Below are positions 41,311-49,076 of a stretch of DNA of 64,000 bases, in pieces; position 1 is the first letter of the stretch, and each line of letters begins with the position of its first letter. The notes below the pieces were generated by a model. That model was given only the letters and a program-made list of their open reading frames with translations, was not told the DNA's origin and made no database searches. The stretch is from positions 868,001-932,000 of the forward strand of contig CAZVUO010000001.1 in assembly GCA_964630235.1 (NCBI GenBank), given 5' to 3'. Both the position numbers and the translations under genes were made by a program. The DNA comes from JBFLYH01 sp964630235 (GTDB taxonomy: Bacteria; Oederibacteriota; JAAXVQ01; JAUVAV01).

Positions 41311-41481
41311 ATGAAGGACGCGGACCGGACGATCAGCCCCGAGGAGCTGCTGGAGATCTTTTCCAAGGTCACCGCGGAGTATAAGAAGCATCTGCAGCCT
41401 GCCCGGAAAGGGAAGCGGGACTACAAGATCACCAAGGCCGAGCTGCTGGCCATCTTCAAGAAGGTCAGCGCGTCCATTTGA
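41311..41481 (+). CDS. 56-aa protein with an internal duplication
   Basis: Starts 9 bp after the surA-like stop; no strong ribosome binding site (gatccaccg), so coupling is likely. It encodes MKDADRTISPEELLEIFSKV, then a basic linker, then YKITKAELLAIFKKVSASI. The two halves share the pattern (S/T)-x-x-ELL-x-IF-x-KV, suggesting two repeated helices. Composition matches coding DNA of the region. I do not recognise it. Confidence 0.6.
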   Translation: MKDADRTISPEELLEIFSKVTAEYKKHLQPARKGKRDYKITKAELLAIFKKVSASI

Positions 41482-41517
41482 CGGCAGCGCAATAATCCGG
41501 CGAATAATTTTTTGGTT

Positions 41518-41702
41518 GTCATTCCGGCCCAGTCCTGGCGGACTTGGGCCAGGGCGAAAGCCGGAATCCAGCCATGCTGAAAGAATAAGACTTTTCTGGA
41601 CCCCGTTTTTCAACGGGGTGACGAGCATTGAATTACCAATAGCCTTAATAAAGAAAAGCGAAAAAAGTCCTGGATTCCGGCTAAATACATGCCGGAATGA
41701 CG
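41518..41702. repeat. Three-palindrome dispersed repeat upstream of argC
   Basis: GTCATTCCGGC...GCCGGAATCC (41518-41569), CTGGACCCCG...CGGGGTGACG (41597-41623) and CCTGGATTCCGGC...GCCGGAATGACG (41669-41702). This is the longest copy of the family. It fills most of the gap between the 56-aa gene and argC. Confidence 0.85.
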
Positions 41703-41772
41703 GTAAAACAATAACTCCGCCAATCGACAATCACGATACAATAAAATGATAGTCTCTACTGGCAAGACATTA

Positions 41773-41778
41773 TATAAT
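41773..41778 (+). promoter_or_regulatory. -10 element of a possible argC promoter
   Basis: TATAAT 29 bp before the argC start. No convincing -35 is present at 16-18 bp spacing, so the promoter is uncertain. Confidence 0.35.
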
Positions 41779-41806
41779 TCCTTAACATTTCCCAGAGGAA
41801 CTAGTC

Positions 41807-42850
41807 ATGATCAGAGTTGCGATCGTAGGGGCCAGCGGCTACACGGGCGCGGAACTGGTGCGCCTGCTGTCCCTGCACCCGCAAGCCAAAGTGGTGGCCG
41901 CCACCTCGGATTCCTTTGCCGGCCAGAAGCTGTCCGACCTGTACCCGGCCATGGGCGCGGCCGGCGATATCGTCCTGCGCAAGCTGGCCGAAGCGGACCT
42001 TTCACCCAAAGCCGCCGACGTGGTGTTCCTGGCCGTGCCGCACGGCGAATCGCTCAAGCTCACCCCGGGCCTGGTGGCGTCGGGCGTCAAGGTGATAGAT
42101 CTGTCCGGCGATTTCCGCTTCCCTGATACGGCGGTGTACGAAACCTGGTACAAACAGCCCCACACGGCCAAGGACCTGGCCGGCCAGGCGGTGTACGGCC
42201 TGCCCGAGCTCTTCCGGGAGAAGATCAAGACCGCGAAGCTCATCGCCAATCCGGGTTGCTATGTCACCTCGGTGGTGCTCTCCCTCTACCCCCTGGTGAA
42301 GAACGGCCTCGTGGACTGCCAGCATATTCTGGTGGACGCCAAGTCCGGCACCAGCGGGGCTGGCAGGAAGGTGCAGTACGAGACCCAGTTCGCCCGGGTG
42401 TCGGAGAATGTGATCCCCTACAAAGTGGGCGGAGTGCACCAGCACACGCCTGAAATGGAGCATTCCCTGCGCCAGGCCACGGGCAAGGAAGTGATCATCT
42501 CTTTCTCACCCCAATTGGTCCCGGCACGGCGGGGGATCCTGTCCCTGGCTTATGCCCGCTTGCTCAACCGGACGACGACTGCCGAGTTAACCAAACTTTA
42601 TCAGGATTTTTACCGGCAGGAGTCGTTCGTGGAAGTGAGGACTACCGGTCTGCCTGAACTGGCCTCGGCCGTGGGCACCAACCGGTGCCTGATCAGCGTG
42701 GTGGCGGACGACCGGACCCAGACCGCGATCGCCGTAGCCAGCCTGGACAACCTGATCAAAGGCGCCTCGGGCCAGGCCATCCAGAACCTCAACCTGCTCT
42801 TCGGCCTGCCCGAAACCCTGGGTCTCACTGGCCCGGGCCTGTTGCCGTAA
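41807..42850 (+). CDS. argC: N-acetyl-gamma-glutamyl-phosphate reductase
   Basis: 347 aa, AGAGGA upstream. IVGASGYTGAELVRLL is the NADP-binding start and ANPGCYVTS holds the catalytic cysteine; VDAKSGTSGAGRK and HQHTPEMEHSL are family motifs. It performs the third step of arginine synthesis. No other arg gene is in the window, and repeats flank it on both sides, so it is probably monocistronic. Confidence 0.96.
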   Translation: MIRVAIVGASGYTGAELVRLLSLHPQAKVVAATSDSFAGQKLSDLYPAMGAAGDIVLRKLAEADLSPKAADVVFLAVPHGESLKLTPGLVASGVKVIDLSGDFRFPDTAVYETWYKQPHTAKDLAGQAVYGLPELFREKIKTAKLIANPGCYVTSVVLSLYPLVKNGLVDCQHILVDAKSGTSGAGRKVQYETQFARVSENVIPYKVGGVHQHTPEMEHSLRQATGKEVIISFSPQLVPARRGILSLAYARLLNRTTTAELTKLYQDFYRQESFVEVRTTGLPELASAVGTNRCLISVVADDRTQTAIAVASLDNLIKGASGQAIQNLNLLFGLPETLGLTGPGLLP

Positions 42851-42884
42851 TTCATCCCGTAAATTGAAGACTAAATTATACTTT

Positions 42885-43052
42885 TCCCCTCCCCCAAATG
42901 CGGTGGGATACCCAAAAAACGGTTACAAGGGGGGGCAGGGGAGGGGGCATAGGTTTGATACGAACGGGTCAGCTAATGACCTGCTAACTGATACGTGAAC
43001 ATTGCGGGACCCCTCACCCCCACCCTCTCCCGCGGCTTCGCCGGGGAGAGGG
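42885..43052. repeat. G/C palindromes in the argC-rpsB gap
   Basis: CCCCTCCCCC (42885-42894) opposes a G-run ending AGGGGAGGGGG (42937-42947), and CCCTCTCCC...GGGGAGAGGG is at 43023-43052. The remaining bases of the gap up to the rpsB promoter show nothing else. Confidence 0.65.
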
Positions 43053-43092
43053 ATTATATATTGTAAAGTCTGCATGAATTGATAAAATCCCC

Positions 43093-43122
43093 TTGCCATC
43101 ATCCCTCCAGGTGTGCTATTAT
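43093..43122 (+). promoter_or_regulatory. rpsB promoter with extended -10
   Basis: TTGCCA (43093-43098), an 18-bp spacer and TATTAT (43117-43122), with TG one base before the -10 (TGCTATTAT). The predicted start, about 43129, coincides with the 5' end of structured RNA copy B. Confidence 0.7.
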
Positions 43123-43127
43123 CCGCC

Positions 43128-43264
43128 CTCTCCCCTGAACAGGAACCCCTGCCTTCGGCTGGGGGAATATCTGAATTTCCTGTTCTGGGGATGTCGCCGT
43201 CCTACCCTGCAGAAGAGGCAGGGTAGGATTTGGTACCCCGGCCAATAGGCCGGGGGGCTCCATT
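43128..43264 (+). ncRNA. Putative structured RNA element, copy B (rpsB leader)
   Basis: The clearest copy. CCCC-t-GAACAGGAA (43132-43145) pairs with TTCCTGTTC-t-GGGG (43177-43190) and encloses a CCCC...GCC-ttc-GGC...GGGG hairpin and a GAAT motif. The core GGGGATGTCGCC (43187-43198) overlaps the stem end. A perfect 10-bp hairpin (CCTACCCTGC/GCAGGGTAGG, 43201-43227) and an 8-bp hairpin CCCCGGCC/GGCCGGGG (43236-43255) follow, then GGCTCCA (43256-43262). It begins at the predicted transcription start and ends 115 bp before rpsB, so it would be the 5' leader of the message or a short RNA released from it. Confidence 0.6.
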
Positions 43265-43377
43265 AGGTCCCATCTCGGGACCCACTTCGCACGCCGCTGG
43301 ACCGCGCCGGCAGTGTCCCCGCAGGGGATCCCGACCCGGGTTGAACGCGGCGGAGGCAAAAACCGTCAGGAGGCAGT

Positions 43378-44211
43378 ATGGTCAACATTTCTATGAAGCA
43401 ATTGCTGGAAGCTGGGGTTCATTTCGGGCACCAAACCCGGCGCTGGAATCCCAAGATGGAACGCTACATCTACGGCGAGCGCAACGGCATCTACATCATT
43501 GACCTGCAAAAAACCGTCAAAAAACTCAAAGAGGCCACCCGCTTTGTCCGCGACGTGGCGGCCGGCGGCCAGAAGATCGTCTTCGTCGGCACCAAGAAGC
43601 AGGCCAAGGACTCCATCCAGGAAGAAGCCACCCGCTGCTCCATGTTCTTCGTGAACCAGCGCTGGCTGGGCGGCACGCTTACCAACTTCCAGACCATCCG
43701 CAAAACCATCACGCGCATGAAGGCCCTGGAAGCCCAGCTTGCGGACGGGACGCTGGACAACCTGCCTAAAAAGGAAAAGCTGCTGGCGGTCAAGGAACTC
43801 GGGAAGATGCAGAAGACGTTGAGCGGCATCAAGGACATGGAAGAACTGCCCGGCGCGATCTTCGTGGTGGACACCAAGAAGGAACACAACGCCATCGCCG
43901 AATGCCGCCGTTTGGGCATCCCGATCGTGGCCATCGTGGACACCAACTGTGATCCGGATGAGGTGGACTACATCATCCCGGGCAACGACGACGCCATCCG
44001 GGCCGTCAGGCTGATCTCCAGCCTGGTGGCCGAGTCCGCCCTGGAAGGGATTGAGGCCCGGCGCCAGGCGCTGGAGCGGGAGAGCAAGGCCGAGGAATCC
44101 GCGGTCGCGGACGAACAATCGGCGGCCGCGAAAGATGAAGATTCCGCGGAGGGCGCGGCGGCGGAAGAATCAGGCGAAGTCGAGGCGAACGCGGTCGGCA
44201 CCAACGTTTGA
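43378..44211 (+). CDS. rpsB: 30S ribosomal protein S2
   Basis: 277 aa, AGGAGG upstream. MKQLLEAGVHFGHQTRRWNPKM, NQRWLGGTLTNFQTI and IPIVAIVDTNCDPDEVDYIIPGNDDAIRA (in parts) are S2 signatures. The C-terminal ~40 residues are an Ala/Glu-rich acidic extension. First gene of the translation/isoprenoid operon, with a 255-base leader. Confidence 0.97.
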   Translation: MVNISMKQLLEAGVHFGHQTRRWNPKMERYIYGERNGIYIIDLQKTVKKLKEATRFVRDVAAGGQKIVFVGTKKQAKDSIQEEATRCSMFFVNQRWLGGTLTNFQTIRKTITRMKALEAQLADGTLDNLPKKEKLLAVKELGKMQKTLSGIKDMEELPGAIFVVDTKKEHNAIAECRRLGIPIVAIVDTNCDPDEVDYIIPGNDDAIRAVRLISSLVAESALEGIEARRQALERESKAEESAVADEQSAAAKDEDSAEGAAAEESGEVEANAVGTNV

Positions 44212-44252
44212 CCGGCGTGCAGTCAGCAGAAACGGATCAAGGAGGCACGTTC

Positions 44253-44849
44253 ATGACGATCTCAGCCAGCGTGGTCAAGGAACTGCGCGATAAGACCGGC
44301 GTAGGCATGATGGAATGCAAGACCGCCCTGCAGGAAACGGGCGGCGACATGGAGAAGGCGATCATCTACTTGCGGGAACGGGGTCTGGCCAGCGCCACCA
44401 AAAAAGCCGGCCGCGTGGCCGCGGACGGGCTCGTGACCGCGTACATTCACGCGGGCGGCAAGCTGGGCGTACTGCTGGAAGTCAGCTGCGAGACCGACTT
44501 CGTGGCCAAGACCGAGGCCTTCCAGAGCCTGTCCAAGGAACTGGCCATGCAGGTGGCGGCCTCCAACCCCCAGTACGTGCGGCGCGAGGACGTTCCGGAC
44601 GAGATTCTTCAGCGCGAGCGGGAGATCTACAAGGCCCAGATGGGCGAGAGCAAAAAACCGGCCGAGATCCTCGAGAAGATCATCAACGGCAAGCTGGAGA
44701 AATATTTCGAGGAGACCTGCCTGCTGGAGCAGCCGTACATCAAGGAACCGTCGCGCAAGGTCAACGCTCTGGTGGCCGAGACCGTGTCCAAAACCGGCGA
44801 GAACATCCAGGTTCGGCGGTTTGTCCGCTATAAAGTCGGGGAGGAATAA
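44253..44849 (+). CDS. tsf: Elongation factor Ts
   Basis: 198 aa from the ATG at 44253 with AAGGAGG. N-terminal VKELRDKTGVGMMECKTAL (UBA-like) and the EF-Tu contact CETDFVAK are present. Length is that of the short EF-Ts type (one core subdomain) found in many non-proteobacteria, not the ~280-aa E. coli form. Its stop overlaps pyrH by one base. Confidence 0.96.
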   Translation: MTISASVVKELRDKTGVGMMECKTALQETGGDMEKAIIYLRERGLASATKKAGRVAADGLVTAYIHAGGKLGVLLEVSCETDFVAKTEAFQSLSKELAMQVAASNPQYVRREDVPDEILQREREIYKAQMGESKKPAEILEKIINGKLEKYFEETCLLEQPYIKEPSRKVNALVAETVSKTGENIQVRRFVRYKVGEE

Positions 44850-45571
44850 TGGCGCGGCGCAAGCAGGGCAACTATAAGCGGGTCCTGCTAAAGCTGTCCG
44901 GCGAGGCTCTCGCCGGCGCGGCGCGTTTCGGGCTGGACCAGCACACCCTGCAGGAGATCGCCGGCCAGATCCGCGCAGTGACCCGGGACGGGGTGCAGGT
45001 TGCCCTGGTGCTGGGCGGGGGCAATATCCTGCGCGGGTCGCTGGCCGAGTCGCGCGGCATGGACCGGGTGGCCGCGGACTACATGGGCATGCTGGCCACG
45101 GTGATCAACTCCCTGGCCATGCAGGACAGCCTGGAGCGGGCCGGGGTCCCCACCCGGGTGCTGACCGCCATCGAGATGCAGAAACTGGCCGAACCCTTCA
45201 TCCGGCGCCGCGCCATCCGCCATTTGGAAAAAGGGCGGGTGGTGATCTTCGCGGCCGGCACGGGCAATCCCTATTTTTCCACGGACACCGCGGCCGCCTT
45301 GCGCGCCGTCGAGATCAAAGCGGACGTCATCCTCAAGGCCACCAACGTCAATGGCGTGTATTCCGCCGACCCGCGCCGCCACCCGAAAGCCAAACTTTTC
45401 CGGGAACTGAAATACATGGACGTGCTGCAGCGCCGCCTGCAGGTGATGGATTCCACGGCGATCTCCCTGTGCATGGACAACCAGCTGCCCCTTATCGTTT
45501 TCAATCTGACCCGGCGGGAAAACATCCGCTTGGCCGTGTCCGGAAAAGCGATCGGCACGCTGATCCATTAG
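44849..45571 (+). CDS. pyrH: UMP kinase
   Basis: 240 aa. KRVLLKLSGEAL, VLGGGNILRG and GTGNPYFSTDTAAALRA are UMP kinase motifs of the amino-acid-kinase fold; ATNVNGVYSADPR contacts nucleotide. It phosphorylates UMP to UDP. TAATG overlap with tsf. Confidence 0.97.
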   Translation: MARRKQGNYKRVLLKLSGEALAGAARFGLDQHTLQEIAGQIRAVTRDGVQVALVLGGGNILRGSLAESRGMDRVAADYMGMLATVINSLAMQDSLERAGVPTRVLTAIEMQKLAEPFIRRRAIRHLEKGRVVIFAAGTGNPYFSTDTAAALRAVEIKADVILKATNVNGVYSADPRRHPKAKLFRELKYMDVLQRRLQVMDSTAISLCMDNQLPLIVFNLTRRENIRLAVSGKAIGTLIH

Positions 45572-45717
45572 GGGCATGAGATTTTCGTCGGTTGCAACAC
45601 GAGCCGATCGGGCAAATTGACCGCCTTGAGCATTTATTTGCTCGGTTTGTTCTCGTTGCTCAAGTGCTCTGGGGCCTGATCCAATCACGATCTAGGCTCC
45701 TAGCCGGAGGTGGAAGC
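45572..45717 (+). other. pyrH-frr gap with stem-loops
   Basis: CTTGAGCA (about 45625-45632) and TGCTCAAG (about 45657-45664) are inverted, and GCAAC...GAG pairs with CTC...GTTGC around them. No coding potential was seen; frr begins with GGAGG at the end of the gap. Confidence 0.4.
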
Positions 45718-46287
45718 ATGACCGCGAATTCCTTGCAGACCATCCAGCATGACACCCAGGAACGCATGACGCGGGCGCTGGAAGCGCTCAAACGGGAATT
45801 TCTCACCGTGCGCACCGGGCGCGCCTCGGCCGCCATTCTGGAGGGCGTCCGCGTGGAGGCCTACAACAGCCAGATGCCTATCAACCAGCTGGCCACCATC
45901 GTGACCCCGGACGCCAAGACCCTCGAGATCAAGCCGTGGGACGTGAGCCTCCTGGCGGAGATCGAGCGGACCCTGCTCAAGGCCAACCTGGGGATCACGC
46001 CGATGAACGACGGCAAGCTCATCCGCCTCTCGTTCCCGGCGCTGAACGAGGAGCGCCGCAAGGAACTGGTCAAGCACGTCCAGAAGCTCGCCGAGGACAT
46101 CCGGGTCGAGCTGCGCAACCATCGCCGCAAGAGCATGGAAACCCTGAAAAACCTCAAGAAAGACAAACAGTTGAGCGAAGATGATGAAAAGGCGGCGGAA
46201 GCCCGCATCCAGAAGCTCACGGACGATTTCATCAAACAGGTGGATGTTCTCGTCCAGCACAAGGAAAAAGAACTGATGGAGGTTTGA
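45718..46287 (+). CDS. frr: Ribosome recycling factor
   Basis: 189 aa. ALEALKREFLTVRTGRASAAIL, PINQLATIVTPDAKTLEIKPWD and GKLIRLSFPALNEERRKEL (in pieces) identify RRF; the C-terminal helix KEKELMEV ends normally. The ATG with GGAGG is preferred to the upstream in-frame start at 45592, which runs through non-coding-like sequence. Confidence 0.96.
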   Translation: MTANSLQTIQHDTQERMTRALEALKREFLTVRTGRASAAILEGVRVEAYNSQMPINQLATIVTPDAKTLEIKPWDVSLLAEIERTLLKANLGITPMNDGKLIRLSFPALNEERRKELVKHVQKLAEDIRVELRNHRRKSMETLKNLKKDKQLSEDDEKAAEARIQKLTDDFIKQVDVLVQHKEKELMEV

Positions 46288-46316
46288 CCCCGTCCTCCCC
46301 GGCCGGCGGCGCACCC

Positions 46317-47081
46317 ATGCCCCCCAAGCTCACTCCCCAGGCCGCAGGCCTTGATCCCGACCGGCTTCCCCGGCACATCGCGATCATCATGGACGGCAAC
46401 GGCCGCTGGGCCAAGCGCCGCGGCCTGCCGCGCGTGCAGGGGCATCGCGCGGGCATGAACGCGGTCCGCAGCGTCATCCGCGCCTGCGGGGAGCTGGCCA
46501 TTCCCACCCTGACCCTGTACGCTTTCTCCACGGAAAACTGGAAGCGCCCTGCCGCCGAGGTCCGTTTTTTGATGAACCTCCTGTTGGAGTTTCTGCGCCG
46601 CGAACTGGCGGAGCTGAACCGCCAGGGCGTGCGCCTCAAGCGCCTGGGCCAGCGCGAACGCATCCCGCCGCGGGTGCTTGCCCAGATCGACCGGGCCGTG
46701 GCCGCCACCGCGCGCAACCGGGGTCTCCGGCTCAACCTGGCGTTCAATTACGGCGGCCGCCGCGAAATCCTGGACGGCATCCGCAAGTACGTGAACCAAC
46801 GGCCCCGTCCGGCACTGACCGAGGACCTCTTCGGCCGGCAGCTCTACACCGCGGGCCAGCCGGACCCGGACCTGCTCATCCGCACCTCGGGCGAGTTCCG
46901 GCTCTCGAACTTCTTGCTGTGGCAGCTCGCTTACGCGGAGATCGTGGTCAGCCCGGTACTGTGGCCCGATTTCCGCGCGCGCGAACTGGTCGCCGTGCTG
47001 CAGGAATACCAGCGTCGGGAGCGCCGCTTCGGCGGGGTGGAAGCGGTCGGACCGGCGCGCGGGGGGAACCGCCATGCTTAA
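46317..47081 (+). CDS. uppS: Undecaprenyl diphosphate synthase
   Basis: 254 aa from the ATG at 46317; a TTG at 46284 overlapping the frr stop is an alternative. IAIIMDGNGRWAKRRGL (Asp 26), VQGHRAGMNAVR, LYAFSTENWKRP and the C-terminal RTSGEFRLSNFLLWQLAYAE (in parts) are cis-prenyltransferase motifs. It makes the lipid carrier for peptidoglycan. Overlaps cdsA by 8 bp. Confidence 0.96.
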   Translation: MPPKLTPQAAGLDPDRLPRHIAIIMDGNGRWAKRRGLPRVQGHRAGMNAVRSVIRACGELAIPTLTLYAFSTENWKRPAAEVRFLMNLLLEFLRRELAELNRQGVRLKRLGQRERIPPRVLAQIDRAVAATARNRGLRLNLAFNYGGRREILDGIRKYVNQRPRPALTEDLFGRQLYTAGQPDPDLLIRTSGEFRLSNFLLWQLAYAEIVVSPVLWPDFRARELVAVLQEYQRRERRFGGVEAVGPARGGNRHA

Positions 47082-47910
47082 GCGCTTGCTGGTCGCCGCG
47101 GTCTTTCTGCCGCTCTTCGTGTGGATCATTTATTTGCCCACGCGCCTGCCGTTTTTCATCCTCGTCCTCCTCGCGCTGAACGCGGCGCTGGCCGAACTGA
47201 TCTTCCTGGTGCGGCGCAGGGGGCTGGCCGCGGCGCTGGTCTTGCCCCTGGCGGTCACCACGCTGGTGTGCCTGGCGGCCGGCTTCTACGGCGGGCCGTC
47301 CGCCGGCGCGCATCTGGAGGCCGCGGGCGTGGTGTGGCTGCTGCTCGCGGGCGCGCTTCTCCTTTTCAGCCTGCGGGAAGTGCTGGCCGGGTTCCGCGAG
47401 ACCACGGTCGCGGCGGTCAGCGCGGCGGTCTTGCCGTTGGTGATCATCGCGGGCATCGGCAGTTTCGTGCTGCTGCTGTACCGCCTCCCGCAGGGGCCCC
47501 ACTGGATCATCCTGCTCTTCGGGTTCAACTGGATCTACGACGCCGGGGCCATGTTCGGCGGCATGCTGTTCGGGCGGCGGAAGCTGGCGCCTTCCGTCTC
47601 GCCGTCCAAGACCGTGGAGGGCATGGCCGCGGGATTGCTGCTGAATATCCTGGCTGCTCTCGCCGCCTATGCGTGGTGGGAGGCCAGGGACCTCGGTTTC
47701 TCGCTGGCCGGCTTCGTGGGCCTGGGCCTGCTGCTCGGGATGCTGGCCCAGGCCGGCGACCTGGCGGAGTCGCTGCTCAAGCGCTGGGCCGGCGCCAAAG
47801 ACGCCTCGCAGCTCATTCCCGGCCACGGCGGCGTGCTGGACAAAATAGACAACTTGTTTTTTACCGCGCCGGTGCTGTACGTGATCGCGTGGCTGATGCA
47901 GCTCTTATGA
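47074..47910 (+). CDS. cdsA: Phosphatidate cytidylyltransferase
   Basis: 278 aa with about eight membrane helices. The CDP-diacylglycerol synthase signature is at the C-terminus: AGDLAESLLKRWAGAKDAS then LIPGHGGVLDKIDNLFF. SPSKTVEG is also conserved. It activates phosphatidate for phospholipid synthesis. ATGA overlap with dxr. Confidence 0.95.
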   Translation: MLKRLLVAAVFLPLFVWIIYLPTRLPFFILVLLALNAALAELIFLVRRRGLAAALVLPLAVTTLVCLAAGFYGGPSAGAHLEAAGVVWLLLAGALLLFSLREVLAGFRETTVAAVSAAVLPLVIIAGIGSFVLLLYRLPQGPHWIILLFGFNWIYDAGAMFGGMLFGRRKLAPSVSPSKTVEGMAAGLLLNILAALAAYAWWEARDLGFSLAGFVGLGLLLGMLAQAGDLAESLLKRWAGAKDASQLIPGHGGVLDKIDNLFFTAPVLYVIAWLMQLL

Positions 47911-49076
47911 GGCGCAAACGGCTGAGCCTGCTCGGCTCCACGGGTTCCATCGGACGCTCGACCCTGGACGTGGTGGCGCGCCACCCCGGCCGCTTCCGTG
48001 TCGAGGTTCTGGCCGCTCACCGCAATGTCAACCTACTTCTCGCGCAATGCCGCCGTTTCCGGCCCGCGGCCGTGGCCCTGGCCGATCCGGCGGCGGCGCG
48101 GCGGCTGGCTCCGGGTTTGCGCCGCCTGCGGCGCCGGCCCCGGCTCCTGGCCGGGCCCGAGGGCCTGCGGCAGGCCGCGGCCTGGCCCGCGGCCGACCTG
48201 GTGCTGTCCGCGCTCATGGGCACGGCTGGCCTGCTCCCGACCCTGGACGCCATCCGCGCGGGCAAGGACGTGGCCCTCGCGAACAAAGAGACCCTGGTCA
48301 CCGCGGGCGAAGTGGTGATGGACGCAGTGCGGCGTCACGGGGTGAAGCTCCTGCCCGTGGATTCCGAGCATGCGGCCCTGTCCCAGTGCCTGCGCGGGCA
48401 CGCCGGCGTGCCGGTGCGCCGCCTGATCCTCACGGCCTCGGGCGGGCCGTTCCGGGAGCATACCGCGGCCCAGCTCGCGCGCGTGACCGTGGCCCAGGCC
48501 CTGCGTCATCCCACCTGGTCCATGGGCGCCAAGATCACGATCGATTCCGCCACGCTCATGAACAAGGGGCTGGAGATCATTGAGGCCCACCATCTCTTCG
48601 GCGTGCCGATTGACCGGATCGAAGTGGCCGTGCACCCGCAGAGCATCGTGCACTCGCTGGTGGAGTTCGTGGATGGCTCCGTACTGGCCCAGCTGTCGCA
48701 GCCGGATATGCGCCTGCCGATCCAGACCGCGCTCGCCGAACCCGAAAGGCTGGAGCGGATCGTGGCGCCCCTGGATTTCAAGGCCGGGTTCTCGCTCGCG
48801 TTCCTGGCGCCGGACACCCGGCGCTTTCCATGCCTGGCCCTGGCGTACCAGGCCGGCCGTCTGGGCGGCGTCGCGCCGGCCGTGCTGAACGCGGCCAACG
48901 AAGTCGCGGTCCAGGCCTTTTTAGACCGCCGCCTTGACTTTATGGGGATTCCCCGTATCATTAAAAATGTGCTGGCCCGCAGACCCAAACCGCGGACGTT
49001 GACCCTGGACACGGCCATGCGCGCCGATGCCTGGGCCCGGCACGCCGCAGAGGAGGCAATTCAATGCAAACCCTGA
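47907..49076 (+). CDS. dxr: 1-deoxy-D-xylulose-5-phosphate reductoisomerase
   Basis: 389 aa. GSTGSIG (10-16) binds NADPH; LANKETLVTAGE, PVDSEHAALSQCL and SGGPF, HPTWSMGAKITIDSATLMNKG (in parts) form the active site and flexible loop. It is the second step of the MEP isoprenoid pathway; ispG lies two genes on. Overlaps rseP by 13 bp. Confidence 0.97.
   Translation: MRRKRLSLLGSTGSIGRSTLDVVARHPGRFRVEVLAAHRNVNLLLAQCRRFRPAAVALADPAAARRLAPGLRRLRRRPRLLAGPEGLRQAAAWPAADLVLSALMGTAGLLPTLDAIRAGKDVALANKETLVTAGEVVMDAVRRHGVKLLPVDSEHAALSQCLRGHAGVPVRRLILTASGGPFREHTAAQLARVTVAQALRHPTWSMGAKITIDSATLMNKGLEIIEAHHLFGVPIDRIEVAVHPQSIVHSLVEFVDGSVLAQLSQPDMRLPIQTALAEPERLERIVAPLDFKAGFSLAFLAPDTRRFPCLALAYQAGRLGGVAPAVLNAANEVAVQAFLDRRLDFMGIPRIIKNVLARRPKPRTLTLDTAMRADAWARHAAEEAIQCKP

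Noticed and set aside
43256..43262. tmRNA or tRNA-like 3' end (GGCTCCA)
   Set aside because: Although tmRNA ends in GCTCCACCA, no T-arm, acceptor partner or tag-coding region is present, and the motif recurs in three elements.
46284..46316. TTG start for uppS
   Set aside because: The ribosome-binding GGAGG is only about two bases before it and the extra residues are low-complexity; ATG 46317 begins just before conserved sequence, though coupling at the TTG is not excluded.
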